Under the pieces are notes generated by a model. That model made no database searches, was not told the origin of the DNA, and saw nothing but the letters and a program-made list of their open reading frames with translations. Below, one piece after another: positions 25,964 to 33,811 of a DNA stretch of 64,000 nt. This DNA comes from CAZEID01 sp964512075 (GTDB lineage: Bacteria > Patescibacteriota > WWE3 > 9FT-COMBO-53-11). Each line of letters begins with the position of its first letter. Positions within the stretch are counted from its first letter, which is position 1. The stretch covers positions 1 through 64,000 of the forward strand of contig CAZEID010000006.1 of assembly GCA_964512075.1 (NCBI GenBank), written 5' to 3'. The position numbers and the translations under genes were made by a program.

Positions 25964-27304
25964 TTATTCCTCAGCTTCCGGCGTGGAGCGGATCTTGAAC
26001 CCGACAAACCCTTGCCCGAAATCCTCGATCATTAAGGTCTCGAGAATCTTCTCCCCCTCTTCGGGAGAAAACCACTCGACAAAGAACCGGTTCCAGAGCG
26101 CTTCCCGAACGTGATAGGTGTATTGTCCCCCTTCGCTGAAAGATCCGGAAGGGCTGGCCGCGAGGGAGAAGACATTGTCCTCGAAGTTGAAAGAGACCAA
26201 TTCCCCAGAGAAAAAGCCACAAAGGTGGGTTTTGCCCCTCCAGAAGGACAGTCCCCCCTTCGCTAAAGCTCCGGAGGGCAGGCCCGGAGTGTTGTCGGCG
26301 AGGGCGGCAAGATTGGCGGAAGCCCGGGCCCAATGCAGCGCTTCCGGAGAAATGTGGGGGATCTGGAGGCGCGGGTCATTCGGATTCTCCTTCGCCAAAT
26401 AGCGCTGCATAATTACCCAGGAAACAATATTCTCCAGCTCCGGCGCCGATTCCCGCACGTCTCCCCGCAGGGCGGAAACAAACTTGCCGGAAAAGGTGCC
26501 CGGATCTTCCGCGATCATCCGAAAATATTTCGCGTAAAACATCACTTCGTTGAGGTAGTGGAACATCATCGAAAACATCCGGGTGAGCGCCCCTTCGGTG
26601 TATTCCACCGGAATGATGATCACAACCCCCAGCTCCTTGAGGTGGGTAGCATTGTGGAACTTTTTCTTGGTAAAATTCCGGGCTTCCGGTCCCCACTTCT
26701 TGGGATCGAGCACCCGCATCACAATCGGCCGCTCCTCGAAGTCGTCGGGGGTGAGCTGGGAGAACGGGGCGAAGAAGACTTCATTTTGCCACTTCCGGTC
26801 CTCTAAAAACCGGAGGGCCGAAAAAACCTCGAAAAGGTCCTCCTTCGCCAACAGCTCTTCGGCACTACTGTATTTAAGTTGGGCGAGGATGTTTTTCGGC
26901 GGGTTCTGGCGGAAAAGTTCCTTCGCTTTCTCTTCCTTCAGGAAAAAACCCTTCGCGGGCTGGAACCCCGTTTTTAGCGGGGTTGCGCCGGAGGCAGCAA
27001 CAATCTCCGCCGCCCGAGCAAAGAGCTTCTTGATGTAGTTGTGGTCCAACATTGCCGGCTCGCCCAACGCCTTCTTCGCCTCCTCCTCCAAGAGAGCCAC
27101 CCGCTCCGCCAAGGCCGCCAAGATCTCCTTTCGAGGAGAACTTCCCGAAAGCCCCAGCTCGTCGAGGACCCGCGATCTCTCTTCCCTTATTTTCTCTACC
27201 AACTGCTCGGGAACCTCTCTCTTTCCCGTAAACTCCGCCATTTCGTCGGTTAATTCTTCAAGTTTCTTTTTAGTTGTACCAAGGAGTTGCGCCAGTTCTT
27301 CCAT
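25964..27304 (-). CDS. Large hypothetical protein, unknown function
   Basis: 446 residues with a coiled-coil-like N-terminal 90 (EELAQLLGTTKKKLEELTDE, EERVALLEEEAKKAL) and a mixed alpha/beta remainder. No motif I can name. It lacks membrane spans and a signal peptide. The stretch ELGVVIIIPVEYTEGALTRMFSMMFHYLNEV and the C-terminal HVREALWNRFFVEWF look structured and conserved-like. It is convergent with the HEVGH gene and lies between that and the PfkB kinase. Confidence 0.65.
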   Translation of the reverse strand: MEELAQLLGTTKKKLEELTDEMAEFTGKREVPEQLVEKIREERSRVLDELGLSGSSPRKEILAALAERVALLEEEAKKALGEPAMLDHNYIKKLFARAAEIVAASGATPLKTGFQPAKGFFLKEEKAKELFRQNPPKNILAQLKYSSAEELLAKEDLFEVFSALRFLEDRKWQNEVFFAPFSQLTPDDFEERPIVMRVLDPKKWGPEARNFTKKKFHNATHLKELGVVIIIPVEYTEGALTRMFSMMFHYLNEVMFYAKYFRMIAEDPGTFSGKFVSALRGDVRESAPELENIVSWVIMQRYLAKENPNDPRLQIPHISPEALHWARASANLAALADNTPGLPSGALAKGGLSFWRGKTHLCGFFSGELVSFNFEDNVFSLAASPSGSFSEGGQYTYHVREALWNRFFVEWFSPEEGEKILETLMIEDFGQGFVGFKIRSTPEAEE

Positions 27305-27389
27305 AGACTATCGTAAAATAAAAGCACCAACGGGACGGAAACTTAATTGGACTGACTTAACGGGCTTCACTGATTTAACCGCCTTTCCT

Positions 27390-28370
27390 TTACTTCAAGC
27401 GCTTGACTAACTCCTCTAATTTTCTGCGCTTAAGCAACCCGGCCTGCGCCCCAACCTTCTGAGTAACCGACTCGGCGTTGAGGGTCCCCCATTTCAAGGC
27501 TTCTCTCAAAGATTTGCCCAGGACCAGCGCGCTAGTCAAACCACAGGAGAAGGCATCTCCTGCTCCCGTCCGTTCCTTCGCCTTGACCTTCGTCGCGGCC
27601 TGAAAGATAAACTCGTAGCCGTCAAAAGCATACGCCCCTTGCGGTCCATCCGTCACCACCACGATCCGCGGACCCAAATCGCGCAGGCGGAGGAGCATCT
27701 CTCGCTCGCTCTTAAAAGCGTGATCCAGCCCCAACAACCTTCCCGCTTCCTCTCGGTTAAGAATCAACACCTCAGTAATCTTAAGGAGCTGCCCGTAAGC
27801 TGCTAGCCCCTCTTTGATCTGGTAAGAACCGGGGTTGAACGCCAGCTTCACCCGGTTCTCGTGGACGTAGTGGACGAAGGGGGCGTGGAAATAATCGTGG
27901 CCGGGAGCCAAAGAAGAAAAGTAGACCCAGGGAGCGTAGACTTCCGGAATTAGATAGTGGCGGGGCTGGTGAGCGGAAAGGATCGTCCGCTCGCCTCTTG
28001 AAGAAATAATCACATTAACATTGGTGGGCTGATCCCGATCTACCTCCACCAACTCGGTGCTGACTTTCTCCTTTTTAAAATTCTCCAGAACCTCTTTCCC
28101 AAAAAGATCATCTCCAACGTGAGTGTAGATACCGGTCTTGAGCCCCAACCGAGAAGCACCAACGGCGACATTGGCGGCATTGCCGCCGAAAGTTAGTTCC
28201 AACCCTTTACTGGAAACTTTGTCGGCCGCGGAAAGGCATAGCTCGCACTTCTCGTCGCCGTGCAATTGGCAGTGAATATCGGCTTTTTCGGGAAAAGTAA
28301 AAATATCGACCGTGCAGTCGCCGATCGTCAAAAGATCAAACTTTGCCGTCACGCCTTCTGGGGAAGACAT
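27390..28370 (-). CDS. PfkB-family carbohydrate kinase
   Basis: Signature 1 GGNAANVAVGASRLGL and signature 2 TGAGDAFSCGLTSALV with the catalytic aspartate; 326 residues, as for ribokinase-like enzymes. It phosphorylates a sugar or nucleoside with ATP; the substrate cannot be read from sequence. An insert with cysteines (CQLHGDEKCELC) near the N-terminus is unusual and may bind metal. ATG 28370 follows TATCTT by 7 nt without a ribosome site (leaderless pattern). Confidence 0.88.
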   Translation of the reverse strand: MSSPEGVTAKFDLLTIGDCTVDIFTFPEKADIHCQLHGDEKCELCLSAADKVSSKGLELTFGGNAANVAVGASRLGLKTGIYTHVGDDLFGKEVLENFKKEKVSTELVEVDRDQPTNVNVIISSRGERTILSAHQPRHYLIPEVYAPWVYFSSLAPGHDYFHAPFVHYVHENRVKLAFNPGSYQIKEGLAAYGQLLKITEVLILNREEAGRLLGLDHAFKSEREMLLRLRDLGPRIVVVTDGPQGAYAFDGYEFIFQAATKVKAKERTGAGDAFSCGLTSALVLGKSLREALKWGTLNAESVTQKVGAQAGLLKRRKLEELVKRLK

Positions 28371-28401
28371 TGATTTAAAGATACCAGAAGCCCGTTATCA
28401 G

Positions 28402-30123
28402 TTACCAGCTTCCGCCCCCGCCGCCGCCGAATCCACCTCCCGAGAATCCGCCCCCACCGAAACCGCTTCCCCCTTGGGAAGCCGGCCGGGAAGGGAGGGT
28501 TGAAACCAAGGAGTTCTCCATCGCATGAATTGAGGAAGAGAAACCCCCAAGGTTGAACGGACCCGGCCCGACGTACCAAGTCGGCGGAGGCGGTTCAATC
28601 CCGAGCGCTTGGAAAGCTCTAACCCATTTGTCCACCACCCCAAAAACCATTGCGTAGGGGAGAAACTCATCAAAGCGGTTGATGCGCTCGTTGAACTGCT
28701 GTTGATATTTTTGGGCCGTGGAAATAAAGAGCTTGAACCCGCTCGCCCGCCGAACCGCTTCCGTCCCTTTCGCGGTCTTCCGCGGCATCAGCGGCGCCGC
28801 CAGCATTGTCAACCCCGCCAACACCGCCAACGGCACCGGCACCCACCCGAGCCCCATGCCGCCAAAGAGATAGAACAACAACCCCGAAACAATCCCTACC
28901 GCTACACCCCGGATTAGGTGCTGCGAGAGCACTTGATTCGGCGGCTGAGGAAAGTACCCTTTCTTAGTGAGGTCGGTGTAAAGATGCTCCCGGATCTTCG
29001 CCAACCGAAGGTAGAACTTCTCCTGCAAATCTGCAAGCGCGACCCGCTCTTTACCCAACCCGTCCCGACCGAAAATTCCGCGCAGGATCTCCTTCTCCCA
29101 TTCTCCCAACTTCGGATCGTCTAGGAACTCCTTCTTCCGTTCAAAGAAGTAAGCGGACCTCCGACCTTTCTTCTCTTCGACAATCTTTAAATATCCTCGA
29201 ACTGCTAAATCGACGATTTGGGAGGAGATATCCTTGAGGCTGACGCGCTCGTCGATCAGCGTGCCAATTTCTCCCGGGCGGAGATTTTCGGGAGGGTCAA
29301 ACTCCACCACCACGGTCTGACGGGCGAAAAGCGGTTTGGTTTCGGCTCCCGCTCTAGGATTCAGAATCACCTGATTGCGATACCAAAGATCCCGCCCATG
29401 TTTCCACCACTGTCGCACCACGTAAGCCACCGCCGCCAATGAGCCTAAAATCAACCAATAGGGCCGAATTAGGTCATCCCAATAAACTGGATCCCGCACT
29501 AATCCTTTGGGAAAAGAATTTACAATTGTGAGTCCTTCGCCCGGACTAAGTGGGGCGGTGGTAGCGAACTCTCCCCGCGTAGCACGAACCCTCGCAGAAC
29601 AAGCCTGCGCCTGGGACCCTAAGGCACCGGTAAAACAGAGCGTCTGCTGAATATCCCCATTCTCTAATGAAACCGCGGCCGTCGCTCGGCGAACCCCCAC
29701 TTCCCAGTCGGCCCCGGTCACATTCCAATAGAATTCGTCATGGTCGTCGAACCGAGTAATAACCTTACCCACTAAGTAGGAGATTTGGTAGGTATGTCGG
29801 CCCGTGACAGTTTGGTTCGGATCCCCAATCCTAACCGTGGTGAAACCATCGGACGAGGTAACTTTGGTCTTTACCCACCTTCCGTCCTGCCGAACTGTTT
29901 TAAGGTCAAATCTAATCCCGGCAGTTGGGATCGTCCGAAAGATCCCGTGCTTTTGCAAAGGGCCGAAATCCACCTCAATCGTCTCCGTCACCTGCACCTT
30001 GCCGCTTTGGGGAATAAAAACCTGGGAATCAAAACTCTCAATCACCCAACCCTCCTGAGCTAAGGCGGGGCGGGGAAGGGCCAGGAGCACCAGCGAAAGA
30101 AAAAGGAAAAAGAAGCGTTTCAC
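28402..30123 (-). CDS. DUF2207 membrane protein with glycine-rich tail
   Basis: Signal peptide (FFFLFLSLVLLALPRPALA), then a DUF2207 extracellular domain (VQVTETIEVDFGPLQKHGIFR), a membrane segment, a cytoplasmic region, two more membrane spans near residue 430, and a C-terminal GGGFSGGGFGGGGGGSW tail typical of this family. Function of the family is unknown. GTG 30123 is chosen over an ATG-like start further up because TGC-TAGACT lies 7 nt before it, an extended -10 giving a leaderless mRNA. It is divergent from the gene at 30185. Confidence 0.85.
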   Translation of the reverse strand: MKRFFFLFLSLVLLALPRPALAQEGWVIESFDSQVFIPQSGKVQVTETIEVDFGPLQKHGIFRTIPTAGIRFDLKTVRQDGRWVKTKVTSSDGFTTVRIGDPNQTVTGRHTYQISYLVGKVITRFDDHDEFYWNVTGADWEVGVRRATAAVSLENGDIQQTLCFTGALGSQAQACSARVRATRGEFATTAPLSPGEGLTIVNSFPKGLVRDPVYWDDLIRPYWLILGSLAAVAYVVRQWWKHGRDLWYRNQVILNPRAGAETKPLFARQTVVVEFDPPENLRPGEIGTLIDERVSLKDISSQIVDLAVRGYLKIVEEKKGRRSAYFFERKKEFLDDPKLGEWEKEILRGIFGRDGLGKERVALADLQEKFYLRLAKIREHLYTDLTKKGYFPQPPNQVLSQHLIRGVAVGIVSGLLFYLFGGMGLGWVPVPLAVLAGLTMLAAPLMPRKTAKGTEAVRRASGFKLFISTAQKYQQQFNERINRFDEFLPYAMVFGVVDKWVRAFQALGIEPPPPTWYVGPGPFNLGGFSSSIHAMENSLVSTLPSRPASQGGSGFGGGGFSGGGFGGGGGGSW

Positions 30124-30184
30124 CGGACCCAGTCTAGCAAAAACAGGAGCAACCTGGTACAATTGCGCTATAATGGGAGAAGGA

Positions 30185-30601
30185 ATGGCCCCAGAAGAAA
30201 TTCAAAAAGAGGCCGAAAGATTCAACGCGGAAAAGGCGGCGGCGCGGGAAGCCGTCCCGGAGCAAAAAATGGAAGCTCGATTGGAAGATGACAGCGTTGC
30301 CCAGATCGCTCCCGAGTTCGCGGGAACGGAAACCCCAGTCAAGCTGGAGTTTCGAAAAGAACCGGAGACGGGAACCCTGCTTTACCTGGAGAAGCCCGCC
30401 GAATTTACCTCCAAAGGAAGGATTGGCTTCCGCAAATTCTTCCGCGCCCAAGAACCGCTGGGATTCGTTCAAAAGCGGGAAGGAACCGTTTACCTCCGAG
30501 CAGAACCAGTTGATCCGGAAGAAGTAGAAGCCCGAAAGACCGAAGCCGTCGACATGCGCGATTACCTCACCGCGGAAACCCGGGCGAAACTCGGAATTTA
30601 A
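30185..30601 (+). CDS. Hypothetical soluble protein, first of a coupled pair
   Basis: About 138 residues, highly charged N-terminal half (EIQKEAERFNAEKAAAREAV) and a small beta-rich segment (LLYLEKPAEFTSKGRIGF). Not recognised. ATG 30185 is preferred because TATAAT occupies 30169-30174, covering the in-frame ATG at 30173, and GGAGAAGG precedes 30185. Its TAA overlaps the ATG of the next gene by one base. Confidence 0.6.
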   Translation: MAPEEIQKEAERFNAEKAAAREAVPEQKMEARLEDDSVAQIAPEFAGTETPVKLEFRKEPETGTLLYLEKPAEFTSKGRIGFRKFFRAQEPLGFVQKREGTVYLRAEPVDPEEVEARKTEAVDMRDYLTAETRAKLGI

Positions 30602-30927
30602 TGTTGTTCGGTAAAGAAAAAACCTCCCTGAAGCAAAAGGGGTTTCTCCAGGCGCTAGGAGTGGCTGTCTATTGCACCCTTGTCGGTTTGCTCTTGGGAA
30701 ACGGCGACCTCCTCTTCGGTCAGGCGAACCTGATTCTCGGCTCGATTCTAATGCTGGTTCTTTTCAGTGTCTCGGTGCTGGTTTGCGGCTTGCTGGTTTT
30801 CTTCCAACCCTACCGGCTCTTCTCCGACGGAAAAAGAAAAGAAGCCGCCGATCTGGTAATCTTTACCGCGATTTGGCTAGCAGCCTTCTTATTCCTCTCG
30901 CTCATTCTGACCATTCTTATAAGATAG
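30601..30927 (+). CDS. Small membrane protein (three to four spans), unknown
   Basis: 108 residues with hydrophobic spans FLQALGVAVYCTLVGLLLG, LILGSILMLVLFSVSVLVCGLLVFF and LVIFTAIWLAAFLFLSLILTILI. Overlap of its ATG with the previous stop indicates coupled expression. Family not recognised. Confidence 0.65.
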   Translation: MLFGKEKTSLKQKGFLQALGVAVYCTLVGLLLGNGDLLFGQANLILGSILMLVLFSVSVLVCGLLVFFQPYRLFSDGKRKEAADLVIFTAIWLAAFLFLSLILTILIR

Positions 30928-30945
30928 AGTAAAGAAGTGGGAGAA

Positions 30946-31584
30946 TTAACGGGACGGGTGGCGAAACTCCAAATAGGAGTAAACCGTCAAATAAATTGCC
31001 GCGAGTAACACCGGAATAATGGCGAGGTAAAACGCCCAATCCTGAAAGAAAACCCCCAGAACGGCGATCGCTCCGGCAATCTTAAATAGTTTTCCGCCCA
31101 GCCGGTGGGTCTTATCCCAAACCGCATCGCTACTCAATGTCCAAGGAGTCCGAATCCCAATAAACCAATTCCGCTTAGCCTTCTCGATCAGAATTCCGCA
31201 GTAGTAAAAGAGGATTCCAATCGCGACCGGCAGGAAGATCCGAATGTCGAGTTGAACCCCCAAATTCCAAAGGAGACTGAAACTGTAGATCCCCAACAGG
31301 AACAGCGTAATCAGAACAATAAACCAATCAAAGTACTTCCGAAATTTGGCGATATTGGCCTTGAGCGGATCAATTCGCGGAATCAAAAGGAAGAACAGAA
31401 ACATCACCAGCGCAACCGCCGGCATCAGGAAAACGCCCCAGAACCGGGAGACGAAACCATCCACCTCGCCTCGGATATTCCAATGACCGACCATCGGATC
31501 GGGTAGCTGGGGGTAAAAATAAACTCCCACCGCCGTCGCCAGCAGAACCAAGAGCAAAATGACCCACTCGCTTTTCCGCATCAC
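30946..31584 (-). CDS. SdpI/DUF1648-family membrane protein
   Basis: Six hydrophobic spans in 212 residues. The N-terminal DUF1648 part has the signature LPDPMVGHWNIRGEVDGFVSR; the C-terminal SdpI part includes KAKRNWFIGIRTPWTLSSDAVWDKTHRLGGKLF. In Bacillus SdpI gives immunity to the SdpC toxin; most homologues are uncharacterised. No toxin gene is adjacent. The start is GTG 31584 (6 nt after TATACT) or the ATG next to it. Confidence 0.85.
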   Translation of the reverse strand: MMRKSEWVILLLVLLATAVGVYFYPQLPDPMVGHWNIRGEVDGFVSRFWGVFLMPAVALVMFLFFLLIPRIDPLKANIAKFRKYFDWFIVLITLFLLGIYSFSLLWNLGVQLDIRIFLPVAIGILFYYCGILIEKAKRNWFIGIRTPWTLSSDAVWDKTHRLGGKLFKIAGAIAVLGVFFQDWAFYLAIIPVLLAAIYLTVYSYLEFRHPSR

Positions 31585-31670
31585 AGCTTGAGTATACTCT
31601 ATTTCTTCCGAAGGCGCGTTATAATTGGGTCACAGCTCCCGAGAATCAAACTGGAGAGAAAGGAGACGAC

Positions 31671-31916
31671 GTGCCCCCAACGGACCCCCGCCTAAAAAGG
31701 GCTGCGGTTGAAAGCATTCAGAGCTCGATTCGACATTATCTGGACGAGGCCGCTCGCATCCAGCCCGATGTGGTGGATCCCAACGCCCGCCGGGCGCTGG
31801 TTTCACTCAAAGTGGCGGTAGATCAGATGTTCACCCTTCTTCAACTCGCTCTGGCTAACTACCTTCGAGAAGCCAGCGAACGCTCCGACCAGGATTGCGG
31901 GGAGAGAAAAAGATGA
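31671..31916 (+). CDS. Small helical protein, unknown
   Basis: 81 residues predicted all-helical (IQSSIRHYLDEAARI, MFTLLQLALANYLREA). The GTG start has GGAG 9 nt upstream. Its TGA overlaps the ATG of the next gene (ATGA, 31913-31916). A TATAAT at 31620-31625 is a likely -10. Not recognised. Confidence 0.6.
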   Translation: MPPTDPRLKRAAVESIQSSIRHYLDEAARIQPDVVDPNARRALVSLKVAVDQMFTLLQLALANYLREASERSDQDCGERKR

Positions 31917-32215
31917 AGAAAATTATGTCCATCCGGTTCCTGCGCACCGGAGTCTGGGTTGGAAGCTTAGGGGGAGGAATACTCCTCTCTCTCCTGCTCA
32001 ATTACCTCTGGCCCGGCCGGGGACTGACCTTCCTCGGAGCTACGTCCTACCTTGTCTCGGGCTACATTCTTGATCGAACGGTGCGAACCTACAGCGATTG
32101 GGACCGGCGGTTCTTCACTCGGGAATACGGCCGGAAGATGCCGTTTCTGCTGGGTCTCGGCGGACCGTTCTACCTGGCGGGAGAGTTCTTTCGCGACCTG
32201 TGGCGGTACCCCTGA
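31913..32215 (+). CDS. Small membrane protein, unknown
   Basis: 100 residues with two hydrophobic spans (VWVGSLGGGILLSLLLNYL, FLGATSYLVSGYILD) and a basic cytoplasmic end (TREYGRKMPF). Translationally coupled to the helical protein before it and ended by a strong terminator, so the two form a small operon. Confidence 0.65.
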   Translation: MKKIMSIRFLRTGVWVGSLGGGILLSLLLNYLWPGRGLTFLGATSYLVSGYILDRTVRTYSDWDRRFFTREYGRKMPFLLGLGGPFYLAGEFFRDLWRYP

Positions 32216-32231
32216 ATGAGACCGAAATCCT

Positions 32232-32266
32232 AAGCGGTGGGACACCCATCCCGCCGCTTTTTTTTA
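32232..32266 (+). terminator. Intrinsic terminator of the 31671-32215 operon
   Basis: AGCGGTGGG pairs with CCCGCCGCT (one U-G) and is followed by eight T. Confidence 0.9.
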
Positions 32267-32271
32267 CGACC

Positions 32272-32310
32272 ACAAAAAGGCGGTGCGCTTTGCGCAACAC
32301 CGCTTTTGTT
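32272..32310 (-). terminator. Intrinsic terminator of the CDP-alcohol transferase gene
   Basis: Minus strand GCGGTG/CACCGC around TTGCGCAAAGCG, followed by CTTTTTG, 4 nt past the stop at 32314. Confidence 0.8.
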
Positions 32311-32313
32311 CTA

Positions 32314-32832
32314 TCATCGGATTCGCTCCCCCAGATGTCCGAAGAACCGTCTCCACAAAACCCCGAATCGCTCGCGAGAGAAGAGCAGATGTAAAAACCC
32401 TAATAGCGCAATCCCGATGAGGTAGGTTGGATCTTGAAGAGTGGCAACCACGAAATAAAGGACAATCCAAGCGAAGGTGATAATCCCCTGAAAAATCAGG
32501 AAATCCACTCGGACCAGAATGAAGGCGCCGACCACTGCCAATGCGTAAACTCGGAAGTCTACGAATCCGGTCAGGGCCAGCAGGGTGAAGCTTCCCAGCC
32601 CGAGCAACAAGTCCACCCAGCCATCATTTCTCCCGAAGAATCCCTCTCCGGCATGGCCGCTCCGGCGCGCCAATTGGCCGTCAAACAAGTCCGTTAACCA
32701 GAGCAGGAGCAACAGCCAACCGGCGGTCCCCGCCACCGCGGGAGCACCGCGGATTAAGCCGATTACCGGAATCAGCCCCGCTCCCAAAAGTCGGACTGCC
32801 GTCAGAATATCCGCCGCCCGTTTCAGCGTCAT
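32314..32832 (-). CDS. CDP-alcohol phosphatidyltransferase-family protein
   Basis: Five to six hydrophobic spans in 172 residues and the family motif TDLFDGQLARRSG, then GFFGRNDGWVD. All four motif aspartates are present, but the stretch between AR and the third aspartate is one residue longer than the usual pattern. Members join a CDP-activated lipid (or alcohol) to a polar alcohol, as in phosphatidylglycerol-phosphate synthesis. The exact product is unknown. Confidence 0.82.
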   Translation of the reverse strand: MTLKRAADILTAVRLLGAGLIPVIGLIRGAPAVAGTAGWLLLLLWLTDLFDGQLARRSGHAGEGFFGRNDGWVDLLLGLGSFTLLALTGFVDFRVYALAVVGAFILVRVDFLIFQGIITFAWIVLYFVVATLQDPTYLIGIALLGFLHLLFSRERFGVLWRRFFGHLGERIR

Positions 32833-32948
32833 CTCCCTTCCCTCCGAGATTTTTTGATTTGCTTAGATTCTACCCCCGAATTCTATAACGTCAAGGGAAA
32901 AAAATCCTTGCTATTATTTGGGCGGAAAACGAAGAGAGGAGAAGAGAA

Positions 32949-33284
32949 ATGGCCGACCAGCATATCCGCGCTTGGAAAGCCTTTCGCTTGGACAAGCAAG
33001 GGCGTCTTCGGTTTCTGTTCCATGGTCATGCTGGAACAACCCTGGTACCCGTAGGAACTTGGCTGGAAGCCAAAGCCCACTGGGTCCGAGACTCGGGAGA
33101 TAGGAACCAAAAGGCCTACCGCGCCGGGTTCCACTGTTTTCCCCGCCGGGAAGATGCGGATAGGTTTGAGAAGCGGATCCGGGGGAAGTACTTTATCCTG
33201 CCGGTTCTGGTTTCGGCCGCGCGACCCAAACCACGGACAAACGTCGGTTCTTGGCTCGCCCGGTACTTGCTTGTTCCCACCTAA
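32949..33284 (+). CDS. Hypothetical basic protein
   Basis: 111 residues, rich in R, K, W and H (AWKAFRLDKQGRLRFLFHG; HCFPRREDADRFEKRIRG). Compact beta-rich look, no membrane span. A Shine-Dalgarno (GAGGAG) precedes ATG 32949, and TGC-TATTAT at 32909-32917 is a likely extended -10. The family is not recognised; the charge suggests nucleic-acid contact, but nothing proves it. Confidence 0.6.
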   Translation: MADQHIRAWKAFRLDKQGRLRFLFHGHAGTTLVPVGTWLEAKAHWVRDSGDRNQKAYRAGFHCFPRREDADRFEKRIRGKYFILPVLVSAARPKPRTNVGSWLARYLLVPT

Positions 33285-33330
33285 CGCTAACCTCCGCCAG
33301 AGGCGGACAGGCGTTGGGTTTTTTCTTTCG

Positions 33331-33339
33331 TGCTATACT
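33331..33339 (+). promoter_or_regulatory. Extended -10 promoter of the RRM protein gene
   Basis: TGCTATACT, start near 33346, giving a leader of about 90 nt before ATG 33435. Long leaders are common for cold-responsive RNA-binding proteins. Confidence 0.5.
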
Positions 33340-33434
33340 GGGAAGTTCTGTTTCCTCGTTTGGTAAATAAGGTACCCCAAAGGCACTCTCTATTCACCCA
33401 GCAGAAACAGCAAAATAAAGGTGGTGATATAAGT

Positions 33435-33707
33435 ATGGCAAAAAGACTATTTGTCGGGGGACTCTCTTACAGTATCTCCGACCAGAAACTGGAGGAAATC
33501 TTCTCCGTGATTGGAAACGTCAGCTCCGCCAACGTAATCACTGACCGGGAAACCGGCCAGAGCAAGGGTTTTGGCTTTGTGGAGTTTGAGAAAGATGCGG
33601 ACGCCGATGAGGCGATCGCAAAACTCAACGGTACCGAAGCAGAAGGAAGAAAAATCTCCGTCAGCGTCGCCCGACCGCGGGAAGAACGCTCCCGAAGAAG
33701 CTGGTAG
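33435..33707 (+). CDS. RRM-domain RNA-binding protein
   Basis: A single RRM fills the 90 residues: RNP2 RLFVGGL and RNP1 KGFGFVEF, with the order beta-alpha-beta-beta-alpha-beta, plus a short arginine tail (PREERSRRSW). This matches the small cyanobacterial/CPR-type RRM proteins linked to cold response and RNA handling. ATG 33435 is preceded by GGTGGTG; upstream in-frame starts lie inside the leader. Confidence 0.92.
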   Translation: MAKRLFVGGLSYSISDQKLEEIFSVIGNVSSANVITDRETGQSKGFGFVEFEKDADADEAIAKLNGTEAEGRKISVSVARPREERSRRSW

Positions 33708-33776
33708 CTCGCTTCTCCTGCCGGAAGGAATAACCTGGTTCTCGTGCCGACCCCGGGTGGAATTCCGCCCGCGGCA

Positions 33777-33805
33777 TTGAATTACCCCAGTCAAAGAAAG
33801 ATAAT
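33777..33805 (+). promoter_or_regulatory. Promoter of the MgtA-like gene
   Basis: TTGAAT, 17-nt spacer, GATAAT. The GTG start begins 6 nt after the -10, so the mRNA should be leaderless. Confidence 0.6.
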
Positions 33806-33811
33806 GGAGGC

